Part shown: positions 44,375 through 57,454 of the stretch, piece after piece | How the letters are laid out: every line of letters starts with the position of its first letter | How positions within the stretch are numbered: the stretch's first letter is position 1 | Source: Rhododendron vialii | Taxonomy: Eukaryota; Streptophyta; Magnoliopsida; Ericales; Ericaceae | Length of the DNA stretch: 64,000 nt | Assembly: GCF_030253575.1 (NCBI RefSeq) | Contig: NC_080560.1 | Location: 38,425,001 to 38,489,000, forward strand | Direction: 5' to 3' | The notes under the pieces: generated by a model | What the model saw: only the letters and a program-made list of their open reading frames with translations | The model's database searches: none | What the model was told of the DNA's origin: nothing | Translations under genes and position numbers: made by a program

Positions 44375-46065
44375 ATGTTTCTTAAACTCATCACCATTTG
44401 GATCCTCTGCCCACAAAGACATCATTTGTAGGCTCTGCAATAAGAAAAATGTCTAAAATTCTTCTCTTTCTCACTTGCCTTTTCCGCACCTCCTGTGGTA
44501 ATGTATTTGCTGTTCTCCCCTGAATATTGCATATGCTTCGGTGCTTTTTCCATGGCTCTCTTTCTGATCTTGTTAAAGCGCCAGCAGCTCATGAGTGGCT
44601 CACCCAAGTAATGAAGACAATCCCAGAGTACATCTTGTATGAAGACATGAGGGTAGTAAAGATCTGCCTGGATCATCATTCACACGAACTTGATTTATGT
44701 AACTAGTGTTGAGAAATTCATACGAACGAACTCTACGATAGATTTTACCAAGTCAATCACCACCAACCTTACAACAGTCATGGCGTGCTTTGTTCCAATC
44801 TATTTCCTCATAGGGCGTAGTATGAATTTCGCGCTTAACCAGGTCGGTGATAGGCCCGTGATATTTCCGCCCATATAAGTACGACATAGGCATGTAAGCT
44901 GTACGACAATAGCACCACATTTTTCCTGTATAGCATACGTATAAGTTGATTAGAACACAATCTATAATGTATTGTTAAAAGGTACCGCGAAAGAGAGGGA
45001 GTCAGAAATCTAAAGCAGAACAATAAATTTCATCGATTTTTTCTTGCCTATACCTTGATGAAGGACAAAAAGTTTGATAAAGATTAACAAAAAAAAAAAG
45101 AACACTTTTGGCTACCTAGATGATAAGGCAAAAAAGAAGGGAAAAGCCAAAATTCAAGAGGTAACGGATTGCAGCCCGACCATTCATAAACTCCTAACAC
45201 CTTCAAAGGAGAGAATACATACATTGTTCTGAGAAGTTCAGCATTTTGAATAACCTTGTTCGGATTCAAGAGTGTTAAAATAAGAGAACTTGATCTTACT
45301 GAGACAAATAAACTTTCCCCAAGATGGGATCCCAGTTGCACCACCATTGCTGATTATCCACTCCCGGGCTCTGGTCATCGCTCTGTTTTCTCCATCGTCA
45401 GGCCCATCTCCAAGCAGACGTAATGCAACGTAATTTATTGCTGTACCAATCATGGTGCTGTGGCCCTCTAGATGGAATCCCCACCCACCATCGTCGTTCT
45501 GCAAGAGGCCTTCATAGATTAGACTTTTTAAAAGTTAGAGTAAGCCTTACCGTCGTCTCTATGTATTGAAAAATTCTGTAGAAAAAGCTATTACCAAGGC
45601 AAGAAAACCTCGAAGATGTTGCCCAGGAGCTAATTAAGAACAGCAGGTAAACAGAACTAGCAGAGCAAAAAAAAACTAACTTAACATTATCATTCATGGG
45701 AATTCGATCAATGTACATACCTGATGAAGATAGCCGAATCGAATTAGCTCCTTTCTGTGCGCTTCCGTTAGGAAGGTACTTATTGTTCCACTAATATACA
45801 GCATTATGATCTGGAGAAAAAAAAAATTCCACACTAATTAGTTCATTATCAAGAAAACAAATAATATGAAGAACTAAATGCCCATTGTGGGTCACCCATT
45901 GTGGGTCACCCATTGCGGTGTGACCCATAATGGCGCTTCTCTTTATTTTGCCGCGCAACATTGTGCCCATTGCAATGCACTTGGTTTTCGAGTTGCCACT
46001 CGGTTAGAAGTTAGAACCCATAAAGCAACCAATGGTTGGCTTGTATTTTAATTAGGTGTGCAGTG

Positions 46066-47006
46066 TGTTTCCCACTTTTCCGCCGGGTAGGCATGAGTGG
46101 AAAATCCAGTGGCGCGTGTGCGGTGTGAGTGCGGGCGTTCCAGGACTTGTCATCGTCCAACGTATGGAAGGCGTGAGTGCGCCTCGATCTGACTTCGTAT
46201 GTAATGCGACTGCGTGTGACCCAAAGGGTGAGGCCACAAAGAGGTTCGTGGTTTTGCCACAACGATAGCGGACTTATAATTTCCCAACCGTGTGAGAAAA
46301 AGTAGAGAACATCGTAGAATTACTGTATTATATCATAATAATAAAGTTGGGTATACAAGAGAGATATGAATAACTTTATTATGTAGTAATAATAAAGTTG
46401 GGGTACAAGAGAGATAGAAATGGGAGAGAAATGAGATAATTGCTTCGCTGGGAACGCTTTGGTTTAAGCGTTGAGCTTGATTGGTGTGTAGACCCTTTTT
46501 TCTTCTTGTCTTCTAGTATTTATAGGCAAGATGCTTCACGGATTTTTGCATGTGAATATCTCCAGCCTTGCTCTTGTGGTGCCAAGTGTCCCATGAACTT
46601 CTATCATGTGTGAGTGGGTAGTTAACGGCAGTTACAAGAGGAAATGCTTGAAGTAGTGGGTTTCCTCCACTACTTGTTTTCGTGGGGACTAAGGAGACAT
46701 GGGCCATTTGACTTGTCAAGTAGCCTTTTGTAAATAACTGATACAGTTATTTTAATGAACATTCTGGAATTTCTCCTTCTTAGCCGTGGATCATGGAATT
46801 CCCTTACCGAACTCAAATAATGAGGCCCAAGTAAATTAAACCCATTACTGAGTTGCATTAAAATTAATCAGACCCAATTGAACATAACCTTGGCCCATTA
46901 ATTTTAAACCCAATTAACTCCATTTCTAGGTCCAATTTAATTGAAGTTCAATTAAATGGCCGCGCAACGCTAGTTTAGGACTGAGTGCCAAAAACGGTTG
47001 TAAACA
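46066..47006 (-). mobile_element. Solo LTR in intron 2 of OSC copy B
   Basis: The element begins TGTTTCCCAC and ends GTTGTAAACA (TG...CA), 941 bp, with a perfect 5-bp target duplication CAGTG (46061-46065 and 47007-47011). Copy A has the unfilled site GGAGTGTGATCGG near 31755. A minus-strand TATAAATA near 46520 suggests minus orientation. No internal retrotransposon genes remain, so it is probably left after LTR-LTR recombination. Confidence 0.8.
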
Positions 47007-49455
47007 CAGTGTGATCGGATCTTAATAATGTTTTCGACTTTTTCACTCAAAGTCAATTGATTTTGAATTGGATATAGAGTTTCTACAATAAGCAGTGGTT
47101 TATAAAACAAATAGTTGATTTAAAGCTAAAAGCAGGATCAGGGTCTTTATGATAGTATCATGCACATTGAAAACAGAGTAAAAGATCAATCTCATAGTGG
47201 ACTGAGTGATCACTCATTCCACACCTAAGGAATGTGGGACTCTATTTCCTTAACATCCCCCCTCACGTGCAGCCGCGTTTGAGATCTGTCACGTGTGGCC
47301 ACTTTTGGGTCCTATCATCGTGCAGTCTTTTTGCTGGTTTGTCATCGTAGGGTGTGGATTGTTAATTTTTAAAATGTGGGGTGGAATAGGCACCGCTCTG
47401 ATATTATGTGGAAACTTTATATCCATCTCAAAACCAATTGGCAATGAGTGGAGAGGTCCCAAATGTTATTAAGTGATCACCCATTTCACACCTAAGCAAT
47501 GTGGGACTCTATTATTTCCTTAACACATTGAAAACAGAGTAAAAGATCATTCTCATGGTGGACTGATAACGCGACCGTGACAGAGTTGGATTGGATCACA
47601 CTAGAGTTTTGAAATGTTGAAAATTATGTATAATAGAGTTATCCCCCTTAGCTTAAACTTAATTGATGGTTTTAACTACTATTTAATATGGTATCGAAGC
47701 TGACAATAGATCGATCATGTGTTAGAATTTCACCGCATGTTAAAATATTTACACGTGAGGGACGTGTTGAAGATATAAATAATAAAGTTATCCCCTTTCT
47801 AATCGCTTAAGCTTCTACATGAGTTCGAGGTTAACAATCTAATACTATGAAAAAAGATTGAAACATATATACCTAGAAAATGGACAGGGAATTGACGTGA
47901 AGAAATGGAGTAACCTCATGTTGATGTTGCGAGCATAAGGTATGCACCATTGCGACTATTTGGTAAAATGTTACGCCAATGCATTTTACACCTCTCGGTG
48001 GTAAATGTTATATCTCGTAGTGGTAAATGTCACGGGTGCATATCGTAGCACCGTAAACGTTATCGTGTTTGTATACAATATAGTAGTAATATACACATGT
48101 ACGCACGAAACTTACCAGAGCAGGTGTGATAAACATCGGGCCAGAATGTTCAGCTGGCCAGTGCCCATCACTTGCTTGGACAATCGCACAGCTTTCCTTA
48201 AAGTAGTCGTCAGTCTTTCATAATTCACATCTTCCTCTGGCCCAAATCTCACCGGGGGTAAGCTTAGATCAATATGCTTGTTTTCCTTTTTGAGCTGCAT
48301 CAAATAAAACAGAATTAACAAAATCATGGAATTAATTTAACGGTATTTTCTATTGGCTGACAATAGACACACAAAAAGACAAGAAAAAAACGTATTTCTA
48401 TGTATTTTTTAATACACATTCACAAACTTGTTATTGTCAGTCCATTAGGCTGATTTTAGAATTTTCTTTAATTTAATGGTCTAGAAGTCCCAAAAAAGTT
48501 GATGAAATATCCATGACGTATGTCCTTTTTTGTCCCTTGCCTAGGGTAATGAAGAACTCCCATGTAGTGTCACTTTGTATATACCTAGGAGTGGAATCAA
48601 GATTTTGGTTTTGGTTTCTTTATTTTATTAAAAAACATATGGTACCAGTAAGGGCAAAATAGTAATTTAGCACACAATAAGGAAAGCTATATCCCGTATA
48701 TGTTTTGACTCGAAAAGCCCATATAGTAGTAGTACTTATTTTTGGTCATGTGGTGGGTGAAAAATTACTAGAAAATTTTAAGGCACAACTTAATTAAATT
48801 ATTAAGTTGAAATATTTTCTACTTGTTACTCGATTAATTAAAATTTATCGCTAGTTACTCGATTAATTAAATTTTATCACTAGTTACTCTTCTTCTTTTC
48901 CCCCCTTCTTGGTTGTTGCTTTTTTTTAAAAATTATACTACAATGTGTGTTCAAACGTTTGTACCAAGGTTTTGAATATCATTACGTACCCATAAAACTC
49001 GCATACCCGAAATTACGCACGCAAAATTTGAAACAGTACCTGAAATTACGCAAAATTTAAAATATAATTACGCAAAATTTTAAATATATTTTTGAGCTCT
49101 TTAAGTATATTAAGATATGATATAATGCACGCAAGATTTGAAACAGTACCCGAAATTACGCATGTGTTGGTACTATGCCGTATTAGTAATTAACTAAAAC
49201 AGTACCATTACCAGCTGTACGGTATTCATGGTTTGTACTTGCCTGCATCCGCGTAAGAAGATCGCTACTAGACCAAGGCCGACCAGTTGGACTTCTTCTG
49301 TTGTTTTTCTTGTAGTACTCTCGAGCTTGTTCCACTTCCGCTTGCTCTTCCGGAGTCCCAACGTCGGGATCGAACTCCCAAAATTGTCTACCGACGAAAT
49401 TGTTGGTGCTAAATAGGTGCGGCCCATCACCTTCCGCAATCTTGAGCCTCCACAT

Positions 49456-50689
49456 GGTAGCTTAATACACCGTAGTTCTTTCGCCCCATAAGTTAGACCA
49501 TTATTCCATTTTTTTATCATCCCACAATTCATATCCCTTTACGGAATTCAATGTCCAATACTCTATTTACTACTTAGCACCCAAGCAAAACTCATGACCA
49601 AGTAATAAAGGAATAACAAAAAGGGCAATTTCGGAAAGTAAATAATTTGTACACATAATCATTCGCCAGGAATTTTTTTTTCTTTAATCACCCCTCCAAT
49701 AAGGGCCTTTAATTGTTTTGAAAATGGCGATGGAATGCAGGTTTGGCCTTACTGATTAATGTGATGGCTATGGCAAAACTTAGCCCTCCTTTGCTATTTA
49801 TCAGGCATATATGTAGTCTACTATTTTCGATTACTTTCCATTAACTGTGAATGTATTTGTCGTTTCCTTTTCCCCTTTTTTTTTTCCTTTTCAAGGTGTC
49901 CTGGACCAGTTTGCGTGCACTTCGGACTAATTGCTATAGCCATTTCATATGCTTACATGTGGTATGCTTACATGTGGGGGTGAGGTGGCCCCAAGAGTTA
50001 TTGAAAAGAAGAATCGGACCTGAGACCTTAGGATGTACCAAACATCGGCAAGAAACCCAAGACAAAGTGTGCAAGCCCCAAGAGTTGTTTTCTTAGTTTT
50101 AAATAAACTAAGGGGCGATTCTATTTTGAAGATAACCGCTATCATGTGGAGATGTTTATAGCCATGGGAATATCCACGATCTTAGTTTATGAATTGAAAT
50201 TAAGAAAAGAAGATATTTGTATGGCAATGCACCGTTTGGGAGGTGTCTACAGTAATTACATGTGGTTTGTGCATATCACAAGTAATCACTTAACCATTGT
50301 ATTTATTATTGTGCATATCGATGCTCTGGATTATCAATGAAAGAAGCATGATAATATGCACATAAATTAAATTGGGTCTTTAGGGTTGTCCTCTCTAATG
50401 CCATTTGGCACATTTCAACTGTTGGAATGTATATGGAATGAGGTACATCAATATGTGGGAACTCTAAAGTTTTGATGGATCACTGGTTGAAGACATCCTT
50501 CTAATTCCAAGATTTTCTTCTTTTGTAATGGAGAGAGTATTTGTTGGACATTAGCCTTCTTTTTCTTGTGGAGCTTGGGTCAATAGCTTATTTGTGGTAT
50601 GTAGACAACTTTCAAGGCTCATTCTTTGAGTATTAATTAATTTGTATAACATTTCATTTTCATGACACATTTGCAAGTTAATCTACTAC
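49456..50689. other. Rearranged upstream region of OSC copy B
   Basis: Immediately upstream of the copy B ATG the sequence no longer resembles copy A. About 49460-49680 matches 39050-39260 and about 49690-50080 matches 35160-35510. No gene was recognised; a 64-codon frame at 50146-50340 has no known domain. Confidence 0.55.
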
Positions 50690-53600
50690 CACCCTTTTTT
50701 GAATTCAGTTGGCACTGCTGCGGCCAACCAAGCAAGTGAATCTGCATGGGCATTCTGCCTAGAACTTATTTGCTCAATGTACACTTTCTCAAAAGTGTCG
50801 AGCAGATCCTTGGCGGCCTCCAAGTAGGCTGCCATTTTTTCATTCCAGGCTTTGTATTCACCGGACAATTGGTTCACCACGAGTTGTGAATCACAGTACA
50901 CTCGTATTCTTTTTACCTTTAGGGTTTTCTCACTTCGTAGCCCTGCCAAGAGTGCCTCGTGCTCTGCCACATTGTTGGAAGCACTAAATCCCAGTCGAAG
51001 GGACAATTCCATCATTACTCTTTCCGGGCGGGGGGGGGGGGGAGGAGGGGTGGAAGCACAATCCCAATTCCTGATCCAGTATTTGATGCGGAACCATCAA
51101 CGAATAGTTTTCATTCTAAGGGATCCTGTTTGGTAGGTGCCTCACCCTTTTTGGTTGATGGCTTAACTGCCTGCTCTTTTCTCGTAGGAGGCTGTGGAGC
51201 CATTGCAGGTGAAAACTTTGCCACAAAGTCTGCCAATACTTGTTCCTTTATTGCAGTGCACGGCTTATAGTCAATATCATACTAACTCAATTCTACCGAC
51301 CAAGTTGATATACGTCTCGAGAAATCTGCCTTTCGCAGTAAAGATTTCAACGAAAATTCTGTGTAAACCACAATTTTATGACTCTGGAAATAATGGGGCA
51401 ACTTTCCTGCTGCTGTCCTCAATGCCAGGACTAGTTTTTCTAGAGGCAGATATCTCATTTCTGCATCTAACATTATCTTACTCACATAGTATATGGGGAT
51501 TTGCTCGGACCCCTTGTGCCTCAATAATACTGCACTTATAGCATGCTCAGAAACTGCTAAATACAAAGTTAAAGACTCATCTGGTTCAGGAGTAGACAAG
51601 AGTGAGGCCACTGCCAAGTACTTCTTTAGGTATTGGAACGCCTGTTTGCATTCTGCTCCCCATTCGTATCCTTTTCTCCTTTTCAGCAACTAAAAGGAGG
51701 GCCTATACTTATCGCTGGATCGGCTGATGAATCTATTAAGGGCTGCTGCCATTCTAGTCAATCTTTGGACCTCCTTCGTGGTCCTCGGACTTTGGAGCCT
51801 CTGCAAAACTGTTATTTGGTCGGGATTTGCCTCTATCCCTCTTATGTTATGGTCACAAGGTGACCCAAGAACTTCCCTGAGCTTACTCCAAACGCATACT
51901 TCGAGGCGTTGAGTTTCAGCTTGTACTCTCTCAGAATCTCAAAGGCTTCCTTTAAGTCTACTATGTGGTCCTGCCTCTCTTTGCTCTTGACCACCATATC
52001 TTCTATGTACACTTCTATAGTTTTACCGAGCAACTTCTTTAGCATAATCGTTGCCAACCTTTGGTATGTTGCACCAGCATTCCCCAAACCAAAAGGCACG
52101 ACATTGTAACAGTACAACCCTCTTGGTGTGATAAAGGAAGTCTTCTCTTGATCGGGCCCGTATATAGCAATTTGATGATATCCTCGATATACGTCAAGGA
52201 AACTCATCCTCCCATACCCTGCTATTGAATCCACCTATTGGTCTATCCTTGGGAGAGGGAAGCTGTCCTTTGGACACGCCTTGTTCAAGTCGGTGAAGTC
52301 GACACAGACACACCACTTCCCATTCTTCTTTTTTACTACCACAGTGTTAGACAACCACTCAGGGTAGTAGACCTCTCGTATGGCCTTTGCTTCTAGCAAA
52401 CGGTCAACCTCCTCAATAACAGCATTTACGTGCTATACGGCTGATCTTTTCTTTTTTTGCATCACAGGCTTATGTTGTGGATCCACATTCAAGTGGTGGC
52501 AAATCACATCTGCATCCACCCCAGGCATCTCTTCGGGTACCCAAGCAAACACATCAACGTGCTCCTTGAGGGACCCGACCAACTCTTTCTCTTCTTCCTT
52601 GTTCAGGTTTTCCCTAGTCAGGAAATACCTTTCTGGATCAGTCTCGTTGATCTGAATCTTTTTCAAACCTTCCACCACTTTCTCGGCGGGGTTCCCTTTA
52701 ACATCCTCGATGGTCGGCTGGTCTGGAACCTCGATGGCTTGGACCAATTTTGCTTTGGGTGCCTTCTTGATTATAGAAACCAAACACTGCTGGGCAACCT
52801 TTTGGTTCCCTCTAATTCTTTCAATACCATTGGACCCAGGAAACTTCAACATCTGCTGGTAAGTGGAGGAAACCGCCCTCATCTTGTGCAACCATGTTCT
52901 TCCTATAATCCCGTTATAGGAAGATGACACATCTACGACTAGAAAGTCGGTTCGCAGTACCACTGTTCCTACCTGAACAGGAAGAGTTCGTACCTGAACA
53001 GGAAAAGTAACCTTGTCCAATGGCTAGACTGCTCCTGCACTGAATCTAACCAAAGGAGTTATTGACTACACCAGGTTTGCCTGTGTCAGTCTAACTTCTT
53101 AAATGCATCATAGTATAGTACCTCCGTGCAACTTCCCGAATCCACCAAGATTCTCTCCATGTCATACTCTTCAATTCGTAGGGTTATAACCAAAGCATCA
53201 CTATCGGGCACCTGGACTCCTCACAGGTCCTCATCCGTGAAGACTATGCCCTCGTTGCATAGTTCTTCGTCACGTCCTCTTTTTTTCCCCAACTGCATCA
53301 CATGTTGGTCGTGCTTTACTTGCCTCTGGAGCAACCTCACCTCATTTCTTGTATAAGGTGTGACCAATCCATGTATCATATGGATTACGCCTCTCAGATT
53401 TTGCTTGTAATCCAACTCCATTTCTTTCTCTGCGCCTTTGTGCTCCTTCTGAATAAACTCTTTCAGATAACCATGAGAGACTAAGTCATCAAGGTGTTGC
53501 TTAAACATCTCACAGTCTTCCGTCATGTGACCCCAGTCTTTGTGATAACTGCAATGCTGACTCGTAGCCCTCTTTGCATCTTTGTCCCCTTCCAAACTCG

Positions 53601-54880
53601 GGGGTCACTTGAAATATGGGCGGTTCTTTATTTGATAAAAAAATGGACTCATGTTCAATGACTCACGCACCTCCCCCCGAACAGGCAACCTGGTCTTGAA
53701 TGTAGCGATTGCATACTCCTCACCGCAACTTTCAATCTCATTGAAAATTTCTCAGTACTTTTTCGCATAGTCCCTGATCGGCTCGTTCTCCCCTTGTTTC
53801 ATAAGGGAGAGGCTCTCAAACATCTTTTAAGCTCTTTTGCTTTTCAAGAATCGAGCAGTGAATTCTTCGGTCAACTGCCTCCATCCTCAGATGGAGCACG
53901 AACCCAACTTATGGAACCAAGACAAAGCTACCTTACCCAAACTCGATGGGAACATCTTGCACATAATTGCATCATCCCCCTCATGCATAAACATTGCTTG
54001 TTGGTAGTGCTGTATATGTGCCACGGGATCTGCATTCGTCTCGTAAAGGATAAACATTTCGTGCTTCACCCTGCTCAGTAGTCTTGCTTCCTGTAACTTT
54101 CTTTCAAAAGGGGAGGATGCAATATTGCTAAGTGCCTTTTGTGTTGCTTCTCGTGCAGTCATGGTCTCGTCTTCTAGTCCCTTTGTCTTGTTGGATCTAT
54201 TCTTTTCCCAATCGGAATCAGGTCTCTCGTACCTATCCCTATGGTGTTTTCTAGTCCCTTCCTCCTCAAGGGTGGGACTTCGGATTTTGCTCCTCCTTTT
54301 TCTAAAAGAGCCCTTCACTGCTCTGGTGTACGGCTTTTATTTTCGCTCAACCTTTTTCGTTGAGAAGCTTTATGTCGCCTTGGGATGGGGCTCCTGCTCC
54401 TTCTTCCTCGTGAAAGAGCCTTTTTGTGTTTCACCATAGCATACCTGTCTTCCCTAGAATTTCTTCGTGAAAGTCTAGAGTCCTCTGGGTGTCTTCGTAC
54501 CCGTTCCAACTCTTGGATCTCGTACTCTCGTCTCTTAATCAGATGAGTGTACTCCTCAATCTCCTGTCTTTTCTTGTCCAGGATATCTTCATTGTTGTGC
54601 ACACTTCTCGAGTGTGTGACCAGCTCTCTCCCACGATGGGACTTACTCCTTCTCGTGGATTCCGTGGCTGCCCTGTCCTGCCTATTCTTGGAGTCATCAT
54701 GGACAGTCAGGTGGTGGCCCTTGCTCGTGGTCCTCTTGGTATGCCCGCCATCGAGTTTCCTCGGAGCCTCTGGTGGGGATTTATCTCCTCCCCCACCTAG
54801 CTGGCCCTTTGGATCAAGCGGCGTCGTTGGATTTTCTTCCACTATGGTCGTTTTTCAAAGAGAACTTTTTCATTTCTCAT
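50690..54880 (-). pseudogene. Degenerate Ty3/gypsy polyprotein (gag-protease-RT-RNase H)
   Basis: Order on the minus strand: Arg/Lys-rich gag (54842-53887), a zinc-knuckle-like segment (CSYHKDWGHMTEDCEMF, about 53540), protease region (about 53020-52700), reverse transcriptase (about 52660-51842; MSFLDVYRGYHQI, VPFGLGNAGATYQ) and RNase H (51689-50686; the later part has VYCDSQLVVNQ). The catalytic box reads YIED where YxDD is expected. Stops separate the RT blocks (near 52433 and 52237) and frames are broken elsewhere. No integrase is seen before homology ends at about 50690, so the 3' part and 3' LTR are missing. A poly-G run sits near 51030. Confidence 0.9.
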
Positions 54881-54893
54881 AGATGGCGCCAAT

Positions 54894-55813
54894 TGTAAGT
54901 GGAGAAAAATGAAAGAGGCTTTGAACAACACAAGAGTGTAACGGCTTCACGTGCCTCTTCACCGAAACCCTGGTTCATCGTCAAAAACCTAATTTGCAAA
55001 ACAGAGAAGGGGTGAGCGCACCTTTGCCTCTCGTGGCAAAGGCCCTCCGATGCCTAAGTTAGTATCATGTACTAGCAATAAACCCTAATTATCAGTAGGA
55101 AACTCGTATAATGTAAAGTGCTGCATATTGCGTACCTTTTACCTCTTGGTTTACCTCGCATTTATAGATTCATAGATGCTTGTTGCCCAAGCATATCCCT
55201 GTTGCCCTAGGATTCCTATCTCGTATAGGAAACCCAGGATATTTTGGATTCTCGTTTCCTTATCAGTTCATTACCTTAGTCCTTTTAGGACTCTTTTCCA
55301 TAACTGGTCGAACATCCCATTCCCGTTGTGTATCTTTCCTAGATCCTATATTCTCGGAATCCTATTCCTTTACGGAACACCACTGTCCTGGAACCTCCCA
55401 GAGCATTCCCTCTGCTTCAGCACTTGATTAGAATTCTTTCCTTGTTCTGCTATCTCATTGCCGAACAGACTGCTTGGACCAGTCATTTCACATGTAATTG
55501 GTCATTGATCAACTACTTGGACCAATGTCTTCTCAAGAGCTCTCCTCCTGTTCGGCCCTTTTGCCGAACAAACTACCTGGACCAGTGACTTCACATGTCA
55601 CTATTCCTTTATTAGTCTCTTGGTCCAATAACGTCTCATATTCACGGGACCAAGACCCCGTACAACCTTTCTGGACCAATGACTTCTCGTGTCATCGGTC
55701 CACATTGCTGACCATCGTCTTGCTCAGCGACTGTCCCTATCGTACTTATACCATGGTCCCACGTACCACGTGTTCGGGCCTTATTTCTGCTTGTTCGAGA
55801 ATACTTCCCTACA
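54894..55813 (-). mobile_element. 5' LTR of the Ty3/gypsy element
   Basis: The plus strand runs TGTAAGTGGAG ... CCCTACA, i.e. TGTA...TACA termini, 920 bp. Just inside (minus orientation) is a primer-binding-site-like TTGGCGCCATC at 54893-54883, then gag. The outer end (55813) touches the start of the flank shared by OSC copies A and C. The other LTR is not in the window. Confidence 0.8.
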
Positions 55814-56691
55814 TCATGGCTTTGAAACCAAGATTAAAAGTGAAAGATCATACCAAATTCCGCGATCTTTTATCTATTTTTATATTAGTGGGTTATATTT
55901 CATGTTTCGAAGATCTTCTTTGTATCCATCCAAATGATATTTCAACCACTTTGGACATTTCTGCCAAGTTCCAGCACCAGGCAACCAGTCACCTTCCCCA
56001 TGGTCAAATTTTGTAAGTAAACAAGTAGTCTTAAAAAGCCCCAATTTCGGTCCACCCAAATTTATGTTCGACCATATGTGTGAAAGCCCACCAGAGAAAG
56101 AAGAGAGAAACTCAACATGAGAGTAATGAATGGTTAAGATTATATTACCTTAAATTCAAGAGAATATACATGAGGTGTGTATGGTACATACTTATTAAGA
56201 GGTGTGTTACATAGGTCTACTCTTTAAATGATATAGCAATATGTACTGCATGAGCAATTTGACTTTTCACAACGGTCAAAGGCCCCGTTTGCCAACTTAT
56301 TTAGCATTGCTTAATAAAAAGTTGTTGAAGGGTGTTTGCTATCAATTATGAATAATCACTTATTTATCTTTTCTAGCTTATTTGAACCAAAAAAGCTAGA
56401 TTATTTTAAGCTCCAATTTGAATCTTTTTTTTGCTTATTTTTAGTAGTTAAAACACAAATTAACAAAATAATTTCTAAGTTATTCTTACATAAGTTTTTA
56501 GGGCAATCTAGACACTTTAGTTTATAAAAAGCTATTTGACAGCTTATTCAAGAAAATAAGATAAGCTTTTTTTACAACTTATAAAAATCCGTACCCAACA
56601 GTTTTACAACTTATTTTAATTTGCTTATGCTAATAATAAAAAAAGTTATAATCTAATAAGTAAATCATAAGTGATAGCAGACGGGGGCAAA
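55814..56691. repeat. Downstream flank of OSC copy C, duplicate of the copy A flank
   Basis: Nearly identical to 25897-26719, with small indels, including an ~45-bp insertion at about 56120. No gene. Confidence 0.8.
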
Positions 56692-56789
56692 CTGAAGTAG
56701 AGAAAATTACCCGTGGTTCTAGAAAATCTAGACTTAATTTTCACTAAGGATGAAGTCAATTTTTATTTAACTTTAACGACAATCTTATA

Positions 56790-57070
56790 TTCCCTCCGTC
56801 CCATTTTTAATGTCTAGTATTCCATTTTGGGCTGTCCCTTAATAAGTGTCCATTTTGTAAAGTTAGTGGGTAAAAGTAGATATATTTCTCATTTTGCCCC
56901 TAAAAGTAGATTTTTTTTGAAAAGTTAGTGAGTAAAAATATAATGATGATGTCTCCATAAAGGGTAAGTAGGGAAAGTTGAGGTAAAAGTTGATGTGAGA
57001 GATGTAATGATGATGTTTTTTTAATAAGTTGGAGTTACGAAGCGGGACACTTAAATAGGGACGGAGGGAG
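56790..57070. mobile_element. Stowaway-like MITE nested in the left arm
   Basis: TTCCCTCCGTCCC at the left, GGGACGGAGGGAG at the right, TA on both sides (56788-56789 and 57071-57072), 281 bp. The body is shared with 43458-43728. Confidence 0.85.
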
Positions 57071-57129
57071 TATAAACATTACCCTTTTACCCTTCATTAA
57101 ATGCAACCACCCCCTCCCACCTCCATTGC

Positions 57130-57450
57130 ACAATCACTTCCAACCGGCAAACACCTCTGGCCGACAACTTTTTCGGCGACCACCTCCGGCCGGTGACTTT
57201 TTCTGGCGACCACCTCCGGCTGGCGACTACAAATTCGCAGTGCTTTTTCCGGCGAGTTTCATAAATTCGCAGTACTTTTTTCGGTGACTTTAACAAATTC
57301 GCAGTGCTTTTTCTGGAAATTTGCAGTGCTTTTCTATCTCACCAAAGTAAAACACAAATTCGCAGTGTGAAATTTGCAGTCAAACACAAAATTTGCAGTG
57401 TGAAATTCGCAGTCTAACACAAAATTTGCAGTGTGAAATACCGCTTAATC
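57130..57450. repeat. Tandem repeats of two short units
   Basis: At 57160-57230 GGCGACCACCTCCGGCYGG is repeated about three times. At 57230-57450 AAATTCGCAGTG is repeated about ten times with variants. Related AATTTNRCACTGYGAATTTT words occur inverted near 59135-59190, so they belong to the element's subterminal region. Confidence 0.75.
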
Positions 57451-57454
57451 CTCC

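Larger units (their letters stand above)
41697..49455 (-). pseudogene. Oxidosqualene cyclase copy B, disrupted and 3'-truncated
   Basis: Exons aligned to copy A: 49455-49243 (starts [11 protein letters not shown]), 48294-48116, 45810-45721, exon 4 from 45501, 45200-45116, 44925-44768, 44667-44479, 44434-42934 (split), 42816-42697, 42606-42484, then partial exon 11 and exons 12-15. Defects: 10-bp deletion in exon 2; net +1 shift at the end of exon 4; in-frame loss of three residues (SLR) in exon 6; CACTA element in exon 8 and its donor changed GT to GA; TAG for Gln in exon 9; a deletion removing much of exon 11; exon 15 ends at 41697 and exons 16-18 are missing. It retains SDCTAE. No functional enzyme can be expected. 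Confidence 0.93.
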
